This document shows, piece after piece, positions 1-8,889 of a DNA stretch of 33,813 nucleotides; the stretch's first letter is position 1, and every line of letters begins with the position of its first letter. Source of the stretch: CAYVWB01 sp964455395 (GTDB lineage: Bacteria > Desulfobacterota > Desulfovibrionia > Desulfovibrionales > Desulfovibrionaceae). The stretch spans positions 1 to 33,813 of the forward strand of contig CAYVWB010000048.1 in assembly GCA_964455395.1 (NCBI GenBank), given 5' to 3'. The position numbers and the translations under genes were made by a program. The notes beneath the pieces were generated by a model, which ran no database searches, was not told the origin of the DNA, and worked only from the letters and a program-made list of their open reading frames with translations.

Positions 1-1
1 G

Positions 2-688
2 CTGGGCGGCATGCTCATGGGCGGTCTGTTGGGGTCCATGCTCTTCGGCGGCGGTGGCTTCGGAGGACCGGGCATCATGGATCTCCTGCTGCTCGGCGGC
101 TTGGCGTTCCTTGGCTACAAGCTGCTGAAGCGCCGTCGCGCCAGCGCCCAGCCTGCGCCAGCCACGGCGACGGCGGGAGCAGGCTACCAGACCATGCGCC
201 GCGAAAGCGCCCCGCCTCCGCCGCCTGCAGGCGGAACGCCCGGCGGCTGGGGCAACCTGGACAGCGAACCCGCTGCTCCCGAAGCAGCCGAGCCAGCCGG
301 CCCCGCCATCCCCGAGGACTTCGACGCCGATGGCTTTCTCAACGGCGCCAAGACGCTCTTCAACCGTCTCCAGACCTCCTGGGACAAGCGCGACATGGAC
401 GACATCCGTCAGTTCGTGACCCCCGAGGTCATGGCAGAGATCGAAGCACAGGCTGCGGAAGACACCGAACCCAGCCGCACCGACATCCTCATGGTGGAAG
501 CGCGTCTGTTGGAATTCGACCGCCACGACGAAGAAACCGTGGTCACCGTGCTCTTCGACGCGCTCATGCGCGAGGAAGCCGGCGCCCGAGAATCCAAGCA
601 AGTCCGCGAGGTCTGGCGCTTCAGCCGTGACGAGAGCGCCGCCGCGCCGGAGTGGCGTCTCGAAGGGCTGCAACAACTGGAGATGTAA
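2..688 (+). CDS. Tim44-like domain protein, 5' end outside the window
   Basis: The reading frame is open to the left edge (codons from base 2 read L-G-G before the first ATG at 11), so the true start lies upstream and the protein is N-terminally truncated here. About 228 residues are visible. A Gly-rich stretch leads into a hydrophobic segment (IMDLLLLGGLAFLGYKLL) followed by KRRR, which suggests one membrane anchor with the rest in the cytoplasm. Then comes an Ala/Pro-rich linker and a C-terminal domain beginning near FLNGAKTLFNRLQTSWDKRD, which matches the bacterial Tim44-like fold. The family shares a domain with mitochondrial Tim44, but its bacterial role is not settled. A strong terminator follows. 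Family call is fairly sure; function is not. Confidence 0.8.
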   Translation: MGGMLMGGLLGSMLFGGGGFGGPGIMDLLLLGGLAFLGYKLLKRRRASAQPAPATATAGAGYQTMRRESAPPPPPAGGTPGGWGNLDSEPAAPEAAEPAGPAIPEDFDADGFLNGAKTLFNRLQTSWDKRDMDDIRQFVTPEVMAEIEAQAAEDTEPSRTDILMVEARLLEFDRHDEETVVTVLFDALMREEAGARESKQVREVWRFSRDESAAAPEWRLEGLQQLEM

Positions 689-712
689 AGCTCGATCGGA
701 CAACACCATGCG

Positions 713-740
713 AAAGGGGGCGCTTCGGCGTCCCCTTTTT
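713..740 (+). terminator. Intrinsic terminator after the Tim44-like gene
   Basis: A 10-bp stem (713-723 paired with 728-738, including one G-T pair) closes a TTCG tetraloop at 724-727 and ends in a T run at 736-740. The stop codon of the convergent EEP gene (740-742, opposite strand) touches the T run, so the two genes are separated only by this hairpin. On the opposite strand it gives only three T residues, so it should work mainly left to right. Confidence 0.85.
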
Positions 741-1567
741 CATGGCTGATTGACGGCGGCTTCCACCACGCCGCGCAAGGGGAAGTGGTCCGAGGCCAGC
801 CGCGCCAGGGGAGAGCGGTGCGGCCGCGCCTCCACGAGCCGGAAGTCGGGCGTCACGCCCAGCCGGTCCAGAGGCAGCAACGGCCCCAGTCCAGGCAATC
901 GCCATGGGCCCAGCCGCCACATTGTCGGGAACGTGGCCCCCTGCCACGGCGCTCCCAGGTCCGTTTGCAGGCGATGCGCGGTGCGGCTGAAGGGGTTCCA
1001 TTCGTTGAAGTCTCCCAGCACCACGGCGCGGCGGTTTCCCCAGCCCTTCAAGACGCCCGCCATTTGCGCCACCTGCCAAAGACGTTCGTCCAGACCAAGA
1101 CCCACGTGCAGCACGGCCAGCCGGAGCGGCGACTCGGCCGGCCCCGCCAGGGCCGTCACCACCTCGCGTGGTTCGCGACCGGGACGGCTCAGATCCAAGG
1201 TCTCCACGTGGCGTACCGGGAGTACGGTCTCGCGCAGCAGCAGGGCGTTACAGCAGGGCGACCGCCGGGAGGCCATGTTCAGGCCGGTGACAGCTGTATG
1301 CCCCGTGCGGCGAGCCAGGGCGTCCAATGTCTCCAGAGGGTCGGCGCCGCAGACGGCGTTCCGGTCGTTCCTGTGCGTCCTGTCCGTCTGGTCAGTCCTG
1401 TCCGCCCGATTTGCATGGGGAAGGCGCGGCGCACAAGCCACCTCCTGCAGGCCCACCACGTCGGCGTCGAGCTCCCTGATGACTTCGGCGGTGCGATCCG
1501 GCCGCAACTGGCCGTCCATTCCCCGGAATCCATGGACGTTGTAGGTGGCGACGGCGTAGCGCTCCAT
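740..1567 (-). CDS. Endonuclease/exonuclease/phosphatase (EEP) family hydrolase
   Basis: The 275-residue protein has the EEP (DNase I-like) metal phosphodiesterase core. Asn10 sits in ATYNVHGF, Glu42 in VVGLQEV, Asp186 and Asn188 in VVLGDFNEWN, and Asp260-His261 in the C-terminal SDHFPL. No signal peptide is visible, so it is probably cytoplasmic. Its ATG directly abuts the TGA of the upstream PLD-VTT gene, so the two are almost certainly co-translated. The two domain types occur together in other proteobacteria, which points to lipid or nucleotide phosphodiester chemistry, but the substrate cannot be read from sequence. Residues about 53-70 are an odd Arg/Asp/Thr-rich insertion (TDQTDRTHRNDRN) encoded by degenerate repeats. 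Confidence 0.8.
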   Translation of the reverse strand: MERYAVATYNVHGFRGMDGQLRPDRTAEVIRELDADVVGLQEVACAPRLPHANRADRTDQTDRTHRNDRNAVCGADPLETLDALARRTGHTAVTGLNMASRRSPCCNALLLRETVLPVRHVETLDLSRPGREPREVVTALAGPAESPLRLAVLHVGLGLDERLWQVAQMAGVLKGWGNRRAVVLGDFNEWNPFSRTAHRLQTDLGAPWQGATFPTMWRLGPWRLPGLGPLLPLDRLGVTPDFRLVEARPHRSPLARLASDHFPLRGVVEAAVNQP

Positions 1568-3913
1568 TCAGGGCTCGCGGGATGGAGCGGCCTGGCCGCC
1601 ATCCGGAGTTCGTCGTGGCGGTTCGGCGGTCTCATGATCGGCGCGTTCCATCACAGGGGAAGCGTCGGGCTCCGTGGTGACGGAGCGCTGTCCACGGCGG
1701 AGCGCGAACCGTCGGATGAAGTGCCCGAAGAGGAGGAATCCCACCGCGATGACCGCCGGCAGCAGCATGGTCTTCCAGGTGGGGTTGCGCACGGCTTCGA
1801 TGAGGCCTTCGGAAAAGAGGTTGATGGCGATGACCCCCGGAGCCATGCCGAGCAGCGTGCCGAGGAGATAGTCCTGAAAGCGGATGTGAGAGGCCCCGGC
1901 CACGAGGTTCACGATGTTGTACGGCGCAATGGGCATATTGCGCAGCACGGCCACTGCCAACACGCCGCGTCTGGCGAGTTGGCGGCTGAGGCGGTTGAGG
2001 GTGTCCCCGGCGAGCCGGCGGATGACGTCGCGACCCAACAGCCGGCCGGCCCAATACACGCCGGTGGCGCTCGCCAGACAGCCCAGCAGGCCGTACACCA
2101 CGCCGGCGAGGGGGTCGAAGATGATGGCGGTGGCTACCACGAGCAAGGTGATGGGCGCCATGATCAGCCCTCCGAAGAAAAAGCCCGCCACCACCACGAG
2201 CCCCGCCCACGGCTTGCCTTCCAGCGCCGCGCCCAGCCCCACGATGGCGTCGATGGAGAGATGCTCGTCGAGGTTCGTGTGTCGCCAGAGAAAGACCAGT
2301 CCGACAAGCACCAGGCCGAAAAGCGCCGCCGCGAGCGCCTTGGGCCACCGCAACCGCTTGCGTTCGGGCGGGGCGGGGGCTTCCGCTAGGAAAATGTCCA
2401 TCAGCCTGTCCAGACTCAGCGGCTGCTCGGGGTCGAGAAATTTCTCCTCGTGCGCGAAGGCCTGCAACGATTCCGGCTTGTCGAAGCGCCGTGGGATGGG
2501 ACGGAGGGTGTGACCGTCTGCGCCCAGCCGGTCCACCGTGGCCACAAGACCGCCTGCTTCCGCCGCCACCGTGGCGACGCGTTGGGGCGTCTCTCCGGTC
2601 AGCTCCGCCAGAAGTCTGGTGCGGAGACGGGCGATGGCGCGGCGGATGTCTTCCCGTTTCGCGTGGGCGGCCGGACCCTTGGCTGCGGCCTCTGCATCCA
2701 GCACGATTCCCAGCTCCGTATCCAGGCCCATGGAGCGGTTGGCGAGATTCGCCGACCCCAGAAGGCAGAGATCGTCGTCCGCGATGAGCACCTTGGCGTG
2801 GACGTAAATGTCGCGGTCGTCCACGGCGGGGTAGCGGATGCGCAGCCGGTCCGCGTGGTCCGCGCTCTCCAGCCGCTGCATCATCACTTCCCGCAGCATA
2901 TCCATGGACTTGCGCGCGAGCCAGCTGGAGGAACGCCGCGGCAGCACGAGGACGATTTCAGGGCCGGCGGGCTCCTTGAGGCGCGCCGCCAGGGCCTCCA
3001 CCACCACTTGCGCGCTCAAGTACTGGTTTTCGATGTAGATACTGCGTTTCGCCCGGCGGATGCAGTCCAGGATGGCGGCTTCCGTCTCCAGGGCGCGGCG
3101 TTCGTCTTTGTGGCCGGGCTGGGTGCGGACGATGCCGAGGGGAACGCCTTCCGCCAGGGGTCGGACGCCTTCCGGCCAGGGGTCGTGACGCAGGGGCGCC
3201 GAGGCGCTGGATTTCACGGACGCCTCGAGGTCGGCGCCGGCTGGCGTTTCGGGAGGCTGCAAGGCCTCGCCCGTGGCGCGGCGCCACCGTCTGCGGAAGT
3301 AGACGCCCAGGGCCAAGGCTGCGTCGCCGTCCAACACGGCCTGGACGTCGTGGTAGGGCCCATAGGGTTCGCCTTCCGGGTCCACCCTTCGCGGTCGGCC
3401 GGAGGAGGCGTCGTCGGGCTCGCCCTGCCCGGCGGCGGTGTCTGCCGCGTCTGCAGGGTGTGCGGTCAGATCCCAGCGGCGCACGGCCAGGTCCATGCCT
3501 CCCACGAAGGCCATGGCGTCATCCACCACAACGAATTTCTGATGGTGCGAGGCGCCGAAGGGGTGCTCGCCATCTGCATGGTAATGGACGCGTTCGTGCC
3601 GTTTCCACCCCAGGGTGAGGATGGGCGCAGGCTCACGTTCAGCAGCGAAAAGTATGGAGAAATCCCAGGGAAGGACGTAGACGTGGAGGTGGGGGTTGGC
3701 CGCGGCGATCTGGTCCAGCAGCGCGCCCAGCCGCAAGGGGTGTTCGGCGCCGCGGTGGAGGAGCGCCACGCGGCTGTCCACATCCCATCCGGCGATATAG
3801 ACGCAGCGTTTCGCCGCACGCACGGCCTCCACGAAAGCCGGGAAGTATTCCTCCCCATTGTGGAGCACTGCGAAACGATCTGTGTGGACGTGGCGCCAGG
3901 CGTCGTGAGTCAT
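1568..3913 (-). CDS. Phospholipase D / cardiolipin synthase-like protein fused to a VTT (DedA) membrane domain
   Basis: I chose the ATG at 3913 (781 residues) because the sequence upstream in frame is Arg-rich non-domain sequence and a GGAG lies just before this ATG. Two HKD motifs are complete: His124, Lys126, Asp131 in SHHQKFVVVDD, and His372, Lys374, Asp379 in YVHAKVLIADD, so both halves of a PLD active site are present. A membrane segment lies near residues 524-543, then a VTT/SNARE-assoc domain at about 570-705. PLD enzymes hydrolyse or transfer phosphatidyl groups; VTT (DedA) proteins are linked to lipid translocation and membrane homeostasis. The fusion would put both jobs at the inner membrane. 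The EEP gene follows with no gap. Exact substrate unknown. Confidence 0.88.
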   Translation of the reverse strand: MTHDAWRHVHTDRFAVLHNGEEYFPAFVEAVRAAKRCVYIAGWDVDSRVALLHRGAEHPLRLGALLDQIAAANPHLHVYVLPWDFSILFAAEREPAPILTLGWKRHERVHYHADGEHPFGASHHQKFVVVDDAMAFVGGMDLAVRRWDLTAHPADAADTAAGQGEPDDASSGRPRRVDPEGEPYGPYHDVQAVLDGDAALALGVYFRRRWRRATGEALQPPETPAGADLEASVKSSASAPLRHDPWPEGVRPLAEGVPLGIVRTQPGHKDERRALETEAAILDCIRRAKRSIYIENQYLSAQVVVEALAARLKEPAGPEIVLVLPRRSSSWLARKSMDMLREVMMQRLESADHADRLRIRYPAVDDRDIYVHAKVLIADDDLCLLGSANLANRSMGLDTELGIVLDAEAAAKGPAAHAKREDIRRAIARLRTRLLAELTGETPQRVATVAAEAGGLVATVDRLGADGHTLRPIPRRFDKPESLQAFAHEEKFLDPEQPLSLDRLMDIFLAEAPAPPERKRLRWPKALAAALFGLVLVGLVFLWRHTNLDEHLSIDAIVGLGAALEGKPWAGLVVVAGFFFGGLIMAPITLLVVATAIIFDPLAGVVYGLLGCLASATGVYWAGRLLGRDVIRRLAGDTLNRLSRQLARRGVLAVAVLRNMPIAPYNIVNLVAGASHIRFQDYLLGTLLGMAPGVIAINLFSEGLIEAVRNPTWKTMLLPAVIAVGFLLFGHFIRRFALRRGQRSVTTEPDASPVMERADHETAEPPRRTPDGGQAAPSREP

Positions 3914-4371
3914 CTCCTGCTCCTGGCGTTCGTGCTCGCTTCGGCGTTTCCGGATCGCCTGAGGGAGGCCTCGCCTTCCGCGCAGCGGTCGACGGACGCC
4001 GCGTGGTTCTCGTGTTGCGCGTGGCGTGGCGGACAGCCGCGAGGGCTCACGGCGGCGCCTTGACGATCGTTTCGCAAGACGCGCCTTCTGGTGAGGAAAC
4101 GGTGCGGCGGGGGGGCGTCGTAGGAGGCGTGATGCAAGGGTGAAGCACTCATGAGGTCGTGTAGGTGTCGATACTCTGGATTCGGAGGAGGCCTGCCAGG
4201 AAGTGTGGCGGGGCAGCAATCATTCGCGCCAAGATACTCTATCGGTTCAAGAAAAACCACAAGCTGCCTGGGAAATACCCCTTGCGCCTCCTCGCGGAGT
4301 GGGGTTCTGTGGACGCTTCGCAAAAGCCCGCGGCTCTGCGCCGGGGGACGACTTCAAGCCATGGAGCCCCA
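3914..4371. other. Intergenic region between divergent PLD-VTT and 131-aa genes
   Basis: This 458-base stretch separates two divergently read genes and should hold both promoters. Part of it (about 4150-4280) is visibly less GC-rich than the flanks. I found no convincing -35/-10 pair, no sigma-54 element, no terminator and no RNA gene. The PLD frame stays open into it (to about 4219), but the predicted residues are Arg/Pro-rich and lack any domain, so I treat it as non-coding. Confidence 0.5.
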
Positions 4372-4767
4372 ATGACCACACAACATTCCTACACCAAGGA
4401 CGAGCAGGAACTGCGCAAACGATTTCGTGAGATGCTCGATCAGGTGGAGTCCGATCAGGACGTCAAGAAATTCTTCTACCAGATCGTGCGGGACCTGCTG
4501 GAGCGCGTCGCCGGCGAATCGCTCGACGTCGAATTCGAGGATGTCCAGCTCGATTACGATCGTGGTGAAGGCTACGTCATCGCCGCTCGGGTGCTCCAAC
4601 AGGACGCACTGCAGGCGCGCATGCAGGATTCCGACCTGGACGCCATCCTCAACCGCTTCGCCGAGACCGCCTGGAACACGTACCGCCATTGGCGGAAGAA
4701 TCCCGAAAAGACGGAGCAGAACGTCTATCCCAAGCACCCCTCCACGGATGAGCGGCGCCGGCGGTAG
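4372..4767 (+). CDS. Conserved-looking hypothetical protein, 131 aa
   Basis: I do not recognise a family. The ATG at 4372 is preceded by GGAG at 4363-4366; the frame is open further upstream, but those residues look like translated leader. The protein is hydrophilic and soluble, rich in Asp, Glu, Gln and Arg. Residues about 6-45 (DEQELRKRFREMLDQVESDQ and on) should be helical, followed by a short strand-like part (LDVEFEDVQLDYD) and another helical half ending in a basic tail. There is no signal peptide, membrane segment or Cys/His metal motif. The antisense frame over the same bases is also open, but lacks a ribosome site and reads as a shadow. It is followed by 248 bases without a gene. Confidence 0.6.
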   Translation: MTTQHSYTKDEQELRKRFREMLDQVESDQDVKKFFYQIVRDLLERVAGESLDVEFEDVQLDYDRGEGYVIAARVLQQDALQARMQDSDLDAILNRFAETAWNTYRHWRKNPEKTEQNVYPKHPSTDERRRR

Positions 4768-5015
4768 GCCGCGGCGTCACGGTCTGCGGACGCACCCCCG
4801 CGTGGGCGCGCGTGCGCAGGCCGTTCCCTCCTGCGTGCTGCTCCCGCGCATTCCGGTTGGGAAGACGCGCGGTCTTGCGCCGCCTCTTGCCTTGCGGCGA
4901 GGGCGCCTGTATGGTGTCTTGGACCGTCGGCGTCGGGCGAACGTCTCGCCTCCCATCACCCGGCGCTCGCTCCACCCCCCGCGATCTTGGCGCCACCGTT
5001 TCCATTCCACACCCC

Positions 5016-6368
5016 ATGTCCAGCGCACCGCGTTCTATTCTGTTCGTCGTGTTGGTTGTGGGATGTCTGACGCAATACGGCTATCTGGCGCTGACGGCGA
5101 CGCATTGGGCCATCGACACGCCGTCATACATTCATCCCGCATTGCAGTTGCTCCGTCTGGAAGGCTTTCTGGATGCGGCGCATCGTCCAGAAGTCTTTCG
5201 TACGCCGGGGTATCCGCTATTCCTTGCGCCTTTTTTATGGGTTGATGCGCCTCCAATGGTGGTTGCATGGGCGCAACATACGCTTGTCATCGGTATGAGC
5301 GTGGCGCTTGCAGCATGGATGGCGCACAGAGATGCGACGCTGGTTTCCGGCGCCGCTGTGACTGCAGGATGTCTGTTGGCGCTGGAGCCGGCGATGCTGA
5401 CACACGCGTCCCTGTTGCTGAGTGAAACACTCGCCGTCATGGCCACATTGCTGACGGCGTATGCAGCATGGCGTTGCCGCGAGAGCGCCCCACGTCGCTT
5501 CGCGTTGGGAACTGCGCTGGCGCTGGGCCTCCTCGCCGGGGGGGCGGCGTTCGTGCGGCCGGCGCTCATCCTGCTGGGACCTGCGGCGGCGGCGTGGCTG
5601 TTTTTTCTGGGGGCCGGGCAGGCCTCCGAGCGCACGACATGGCGCCGCGCGCGGGCCATGGCGTTGGCGGCTCTGGGGATGTGGCTGGTCCTCGTGGGTG
5701 GGTGGATGCTCCGCAATCACGCCGCGGTGGGCGTCGCTTCATTCAGTCATTCGGCCGGCTACAACCTCCTGCTGTACCGCGCAGCCGGCGCCATGGCCCG
5801 GGACGCGGCTCCTTCCCTGGCGCAAGGCGTTCTCGCAAGCGATCCGGCCGCCTTGGAGGCGGCCCGGGAACGACTCCTCCTGGAACGCAACGCCCGCGCC
5901 CGCGCGGCAGGCCTTTCGCCCGAGGAGGCGCACCCCGCGGCGTTGGGCGCCCTCGAATCCGAACTTGCTTTGGAGACGCTCTGGGCGCACCCCCGGGGCG
6001 CAGCGCTGCAGGCCGCGGCGGGGTTCGTGCGCATGATGCTGGGCGTGGGCGCGACACACATCGCCCGGACATTCCACCTCCCGGAGGGGATGGTCCAGCG
6101 CGTCGGAGCAGTGGCCATGGCGAGCGCGTTCCTGCTGGCGATCGTCGGCTGGTGGGTGATGCTCGGTCACGGCGGGGCGAGTCGCGACCTCGCTTGGCTC
6201 TGTGTCTTCCTGGCGACCGCCGTCCTCCTCGTGGCGGCGGGGGAGGAGGCGTATTCCCGCTTCCGCATCCCCGCCACGCCGTTCCTCGTCGTCCCGGCGG
6301 GGGTCGCCCTCACCGCGGCGGCCGCTCGACTGCGGAGGAGCGTTTCCCCCGAGCGTCCTTGCCGCTGA
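5016..6368 (+). CDS. GT-C type polytopic membrane glycosyltransferase (ArnT/PMT-like)
   Basis: The 450-residue protein starts at the ATG at 5016, immediately followed by a first membrane helix (SILFVVLVVGCLTQYGYLAL); the ribosome site is weak. About ten hydrophobic helices follow. The first loop carries the GT-C signature: an acidic residue in AIDTPSYIHPA and then FRTPGYPLFLAPFL, as in dolichyl- or undecaprenyl-phosphate-sugar transferases of the GT39/GT83 kind. Such enzymes move a sugar from a lipid carrier to a glycan, lipid A or protein on the outer face of the inner membrane. It runs convergent with the GT41 gene, with seven bases between stops. The first third (to about 5450) uses more A/T-ending codons than the rest. 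Acceptor unknown. Confidence 0.7.
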   Translation: MSSAPRSILFVVLVVGCLTQYGYLALTATHWAIDTPSYIHPALQLLRLEGFLDAAHRPEVFRTPGYPLFLAPFLWVDAPPMVVAWAQHTLVIGMSVALAAWMAHRDATLVSGAAVTAGCLLALEPAMLTHASLLLSETLAVMATLLTAYAAWRCRESAPRRFALGTALALGLLAGGAAFVRPALILLGPAAAAWLFFLGAGQASERTTWRRARAMALAALGMWLVLVGGWMLRNHAAVGVASFSHSAGYNLLLYRAAGAMARDAAPSLAQGVLASDPAALEAARERLLLERNARARAAGLSPEEAHPAALGALESELALETLWAHPRGAALQAAAGFVRMMLGVGATHIARTFHLPEGMVQRVGAVAMASAFLLAIVGWWVMLGHGGASRDLAWLCVFLATAVLLVAAGEEAYSRFRIPATPFLVVPAGVALTAAAARLRRSVSPERPCR

Positions 6369-6375
6369 CGTGATT

Positions 6376-8889
6376 CTACCGAGCGGCGGCGGTCGTCAAC
6401 AGAAACTGCGTGAGTCCGTGGATGGCCGGCGCGCCGGCGGCCTGGCCGAAGAGGCGGTCGCGGTTCCTTTCGATGTGACGGCGCATGGCTGCGCGTACGG
6501 TCGCGTCGTTGGCCACCGTGGCGGCCAGCGCGATGTAGTCTTCCAGACTGGAAGCCATCGCGGCGGGACGGCCTGTGTCGGCGGCGTCGAGTCCCAGCAT
6601 CTGCGCCACGGCGGAGGCGTGCCGACCCCGCATGGGGCCCGTGGGGCAGGTGATGAGCGGCAAGCCGGCGGCCGCGGCCTCCATGGCCGTGTTGAAGCCG
6701 GACCACCCCACACTGTCCAGAAAGAAATCGCAGCAGTGTGTCAGGGCGAGGTAGCGGTCGCTGGGCTGGTAGGGCAGCAGCCGCACGTGGCGGTCTGCAT
6801 CAAGGCCGTGTCGGCGGAAGGCGTCGTGGAGGCGGTGGGCGAAGTCGTTGGTGATGGCTTCGCCGAGGTTGTTGCCGAGGAAGACGAAGCGCGTCTGCGG
6901 GGCGCAGGCGGCGATGCTCGGGAAAAGCATGTCGTACTGCGGGAGGAGTTTGAAGAGCGTTTGCGGACAGAAGGCGAGCACGGCGTCGTCCTCCATGCCG
7001 AAGTCCGCTCGCGACAGGGGGGGGATCTCCCTCGGCAGGGGCGCGTACATGGTTCCCAAGCCGGGCAGCCTGACGAGCCGCTCCGTGTACCAGTGATCGC
7101 TCAGTTCGGGGGCGTCGGGCTCCATGAGCGCGCTGGAGAGGAAGTAATCCATGGTGGGCAGGCCGGTGGTCATGGGGTGCCCGAGCGAGACGGCTTGCAC
7201 CGGCGCGAACCGCAGGCCTGCCAGCTGAGCAGTCATGGGATCCATGCCCACCTCGGGGAAGAGCAGCGCGTCGAGCTGGTCCCCGGCGATGGCTTTGCAC
7301 ATGGCGTCGACGTCGTGGGGTTCGCGCCGCAGCGTCTCGAAAAGCCGCGCCGCATCGCGGGTGCAATGGTCTTCGCGCACGTCGGTATGGTAGCCGAAGA
7401 GTTCGAAGCGGTCGCGGTCCAACCCCTCGACCCAGCCCATGGTAGGCAGCTTCCACACGGAGTGTTCGCGCATGAACGCCGTGACAACCCCCACGCGGAG
7501 CCGGCGGGTCTCGATATATCGATGACGTATCGGTTTGGCGTGCTCAGGGCGCCGCGCCGCCATGCAGCCGTGGACGATGCGGCCGTACGTCGCCTGCAGG
7601 GAGCGTTCGTTGATGCCCTGATACGCCAGATAAAACGGTTGATTGCGGCCCACGCATGCGCCGGCTTCACGGCGTTGCGCCGGAGTTGCGGCCTGGAGTT
7701 TCGTCTCCAGTCGACCCAGAGCCGCCGCGTACGCTGCTCGCGCGCGGGGAATCTCGTCATGCGTCGTGTAGATGATGGGGATGTGCGCGAAAGTCGCGCC
7801 CCACAACGCAGGCATTGAATCGGGATGCAATGTGAGCGCGTGCTCGAAACAATGGCGCGCTTCGTCCATGGCCCCATGGAGCTGCCACGCGTTGGCCATG
7901 TTGCAGAGCGCGTCCACAAGCACCGGGACAAGGGGCGGACTCGGCGCAGGCGCAGGCGGCGGCGAGGCGCTGAGCGCCACAGCCGAGGCGAAGGCGGCGA
8001 GCGCTGCACGGATGCGGCCTTCGTTCTTGAGCGCCACCCCAAGGTTGCTCCACAGGGAAGCGCGCAGGTCGACGCGCGGGGTCCGGGTGACGGCGTCCTG
8101 CGCTGCTGCGAGGGCCAAGCCTTGGGCGTAGCGGGAGACCGCCTCGGCGAAGCGGCCCCGCGCGAGGGCCACATGGCCGAGCCCGTCAAGAATTTCGGGG
8201 AGCTCCGGCGCGCTGAGACGCGCAGGGGGTGGCGCCGGCGCTGGTTCCGCCAGAGCGTCTTTGGGGTGATCGAGCAAGCGCGCTGTGGGTGTGGGGGGCG
8301 GGGGCGAGTTGCAGAGGCGATCTATCGGTTCCGTATCGATGATGCGCAGCCAGGCCGCGGCTTTCTCGCCTGAAGCGTCCAGCCGCAACGAGAGCGCTTC
8401 CCACAAGGCGGCTTCGGCTGCGTCCACGCGGCCAAGCTCCAAGCGGGCGCCGGCCAGCGCGGTCCACACGGCGGCGTCCTCCGGAGCCCCCGGGGAGAGC
8501 GCCAAGGCGTGGGCCAGCGCCGCTTCTGCGCCGGCGTGGTCTCCCGTTTCCATGCGCAGTGCGCCCAGATGCAACGCGGCGTCCGCAGCATGCGCGCCCC
8601 GGGGCGCAAGAGTCAGGGCGCGGGTGAAGGCCGCGAGCGCCTCGTCGGTGCGGGCAAGCGCCTGGGCCGCCAGTCCGGTCAGGAACGCGGCGTCGGCGCG
8701 GTCCGGGCCGAGGGCGCAGGCCCGCGTCAACAGGGTGTGCGCGCGGGCGGCGTCGCCGGCGCGCATGGCCGTCACGCTGGCGGCGAGGAGGTCGTTGACG
8801 GGGTCGGTCACGGTGGTGCGGGGGGCGGACGGGGTCGGGACGGACAGGGATGCGGGAGCGCGTCGTCGAGTGTTCCCGGGTCGCATCAT
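6376..8889 (-). CDS. TPR protein with GT41 (SPINDLY / O-GlcNAc transferase-like) glycosyltransferase domain
   Basis: The start at 8889 overlaps the stop of the upstream gene as ATGA, giving 837 residues; ATG 8886 and a GTG near 8811 are alternatives, and there is no clear ribosome site, so coupling is likely. Residues about 31-395 are Ala-rich TPR-type helical repeats split by a Pro-rich linker (about 195-224). Residues about 462-830 form a GT41 catalytic region: RRLRVGVVTAFMREHS, FAPVQAVSLGHPMTTGLPTMDYF, Lys647 in FCPQTLFKLLP, and GWSGFNTAMEAAAAGLPLIT near 728-747, then GPMRGRH. The family transfers a sugar (GlcNAc or other) from a nucleotide donor onto Ser/Thr or another acceptor in the cytoplasm; in bacteria the targets are often surface or flagellar proteins. 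Here the target is not evident. Confidence 0.85.
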   Translation of the reverse strand: MMRPGNTRRRAPASLSVPTPSAPRTTVTDPVNDLLAASVTAMRAGDAARAHTLLTRACALGPDRADAAFLTGLAAQALARTDEALAAFTRALTLAPRGAHAADAALHLGALRMETGDHAGAEAALAHALALSPGAPEDAAVWTALAGARLELGRVDAAEAALWEALSLRLDASGEKAAAWLRIIDTEPIDRLCNSPPPPTPTARLLDHPKDALAEPAPAPPPARLSAPELPEILDGLGHVALARGRFAEAVSRYAQGLALAAAQDAVTRTPRVDLRASLWSNLGVALKNEGRIRAALAAFASAVALSASPPPAPAPSPPLVPVLVDALCNMANAWQLHGAMDEARHCFEHALTLHPDSMPALWGATFAHIPIIYTTHDEIPRARAAYAAALGRLETKLQAATPAQRREAGACVGRNQPFYLAYQGINERSLQATYGRIVHGCMAARRPEHAKPIRHRYIETRRLRVGVVTAFMREHSVWKLPTMGWVEGLDRDRFELFGYHTDVREDHCTRDAARLFETLRREPHDVDAMCKAIAGDQLDALLFPEVGMDPMTAQLAGLRFAPVQAVSLGHPMTTGLPTMDYFLSSALMEPDAPELSDHWYTERLVRLPGLGTMYAPLPREIPPLSRADFGMEDDAVLAFCPQTLFKLLPQYDMLFPSIAACAPQTRFVFLGNNLGEAITNDFAHRLHDAFRRHGLDADRHVRLLPYQPSDRYLALTHCCDFFLDSVGWSGFNTAMEAAAAGLPLITCPTGPMRGRHASAVAQMLGLDAADTGRPAAMASSLEDYIALAATVANDATVRAAMRRHIERNRDRLFGQAAGAPAIHGLTQFLLTTAAAR

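Noticed and set aside
2450..4063. 537-residue plus-strand open frame across the PLD-VTT gene
   Set aside because: Antisense to both HKD motifs of a clear PLD; no ribosome site or domain.
4354..4737. Minus-strand 127-residue frame over the small unknown gene
   Set aside because: The plus-strand frame has a ribosome site and coherent helical sequence; the minus frame has neither.
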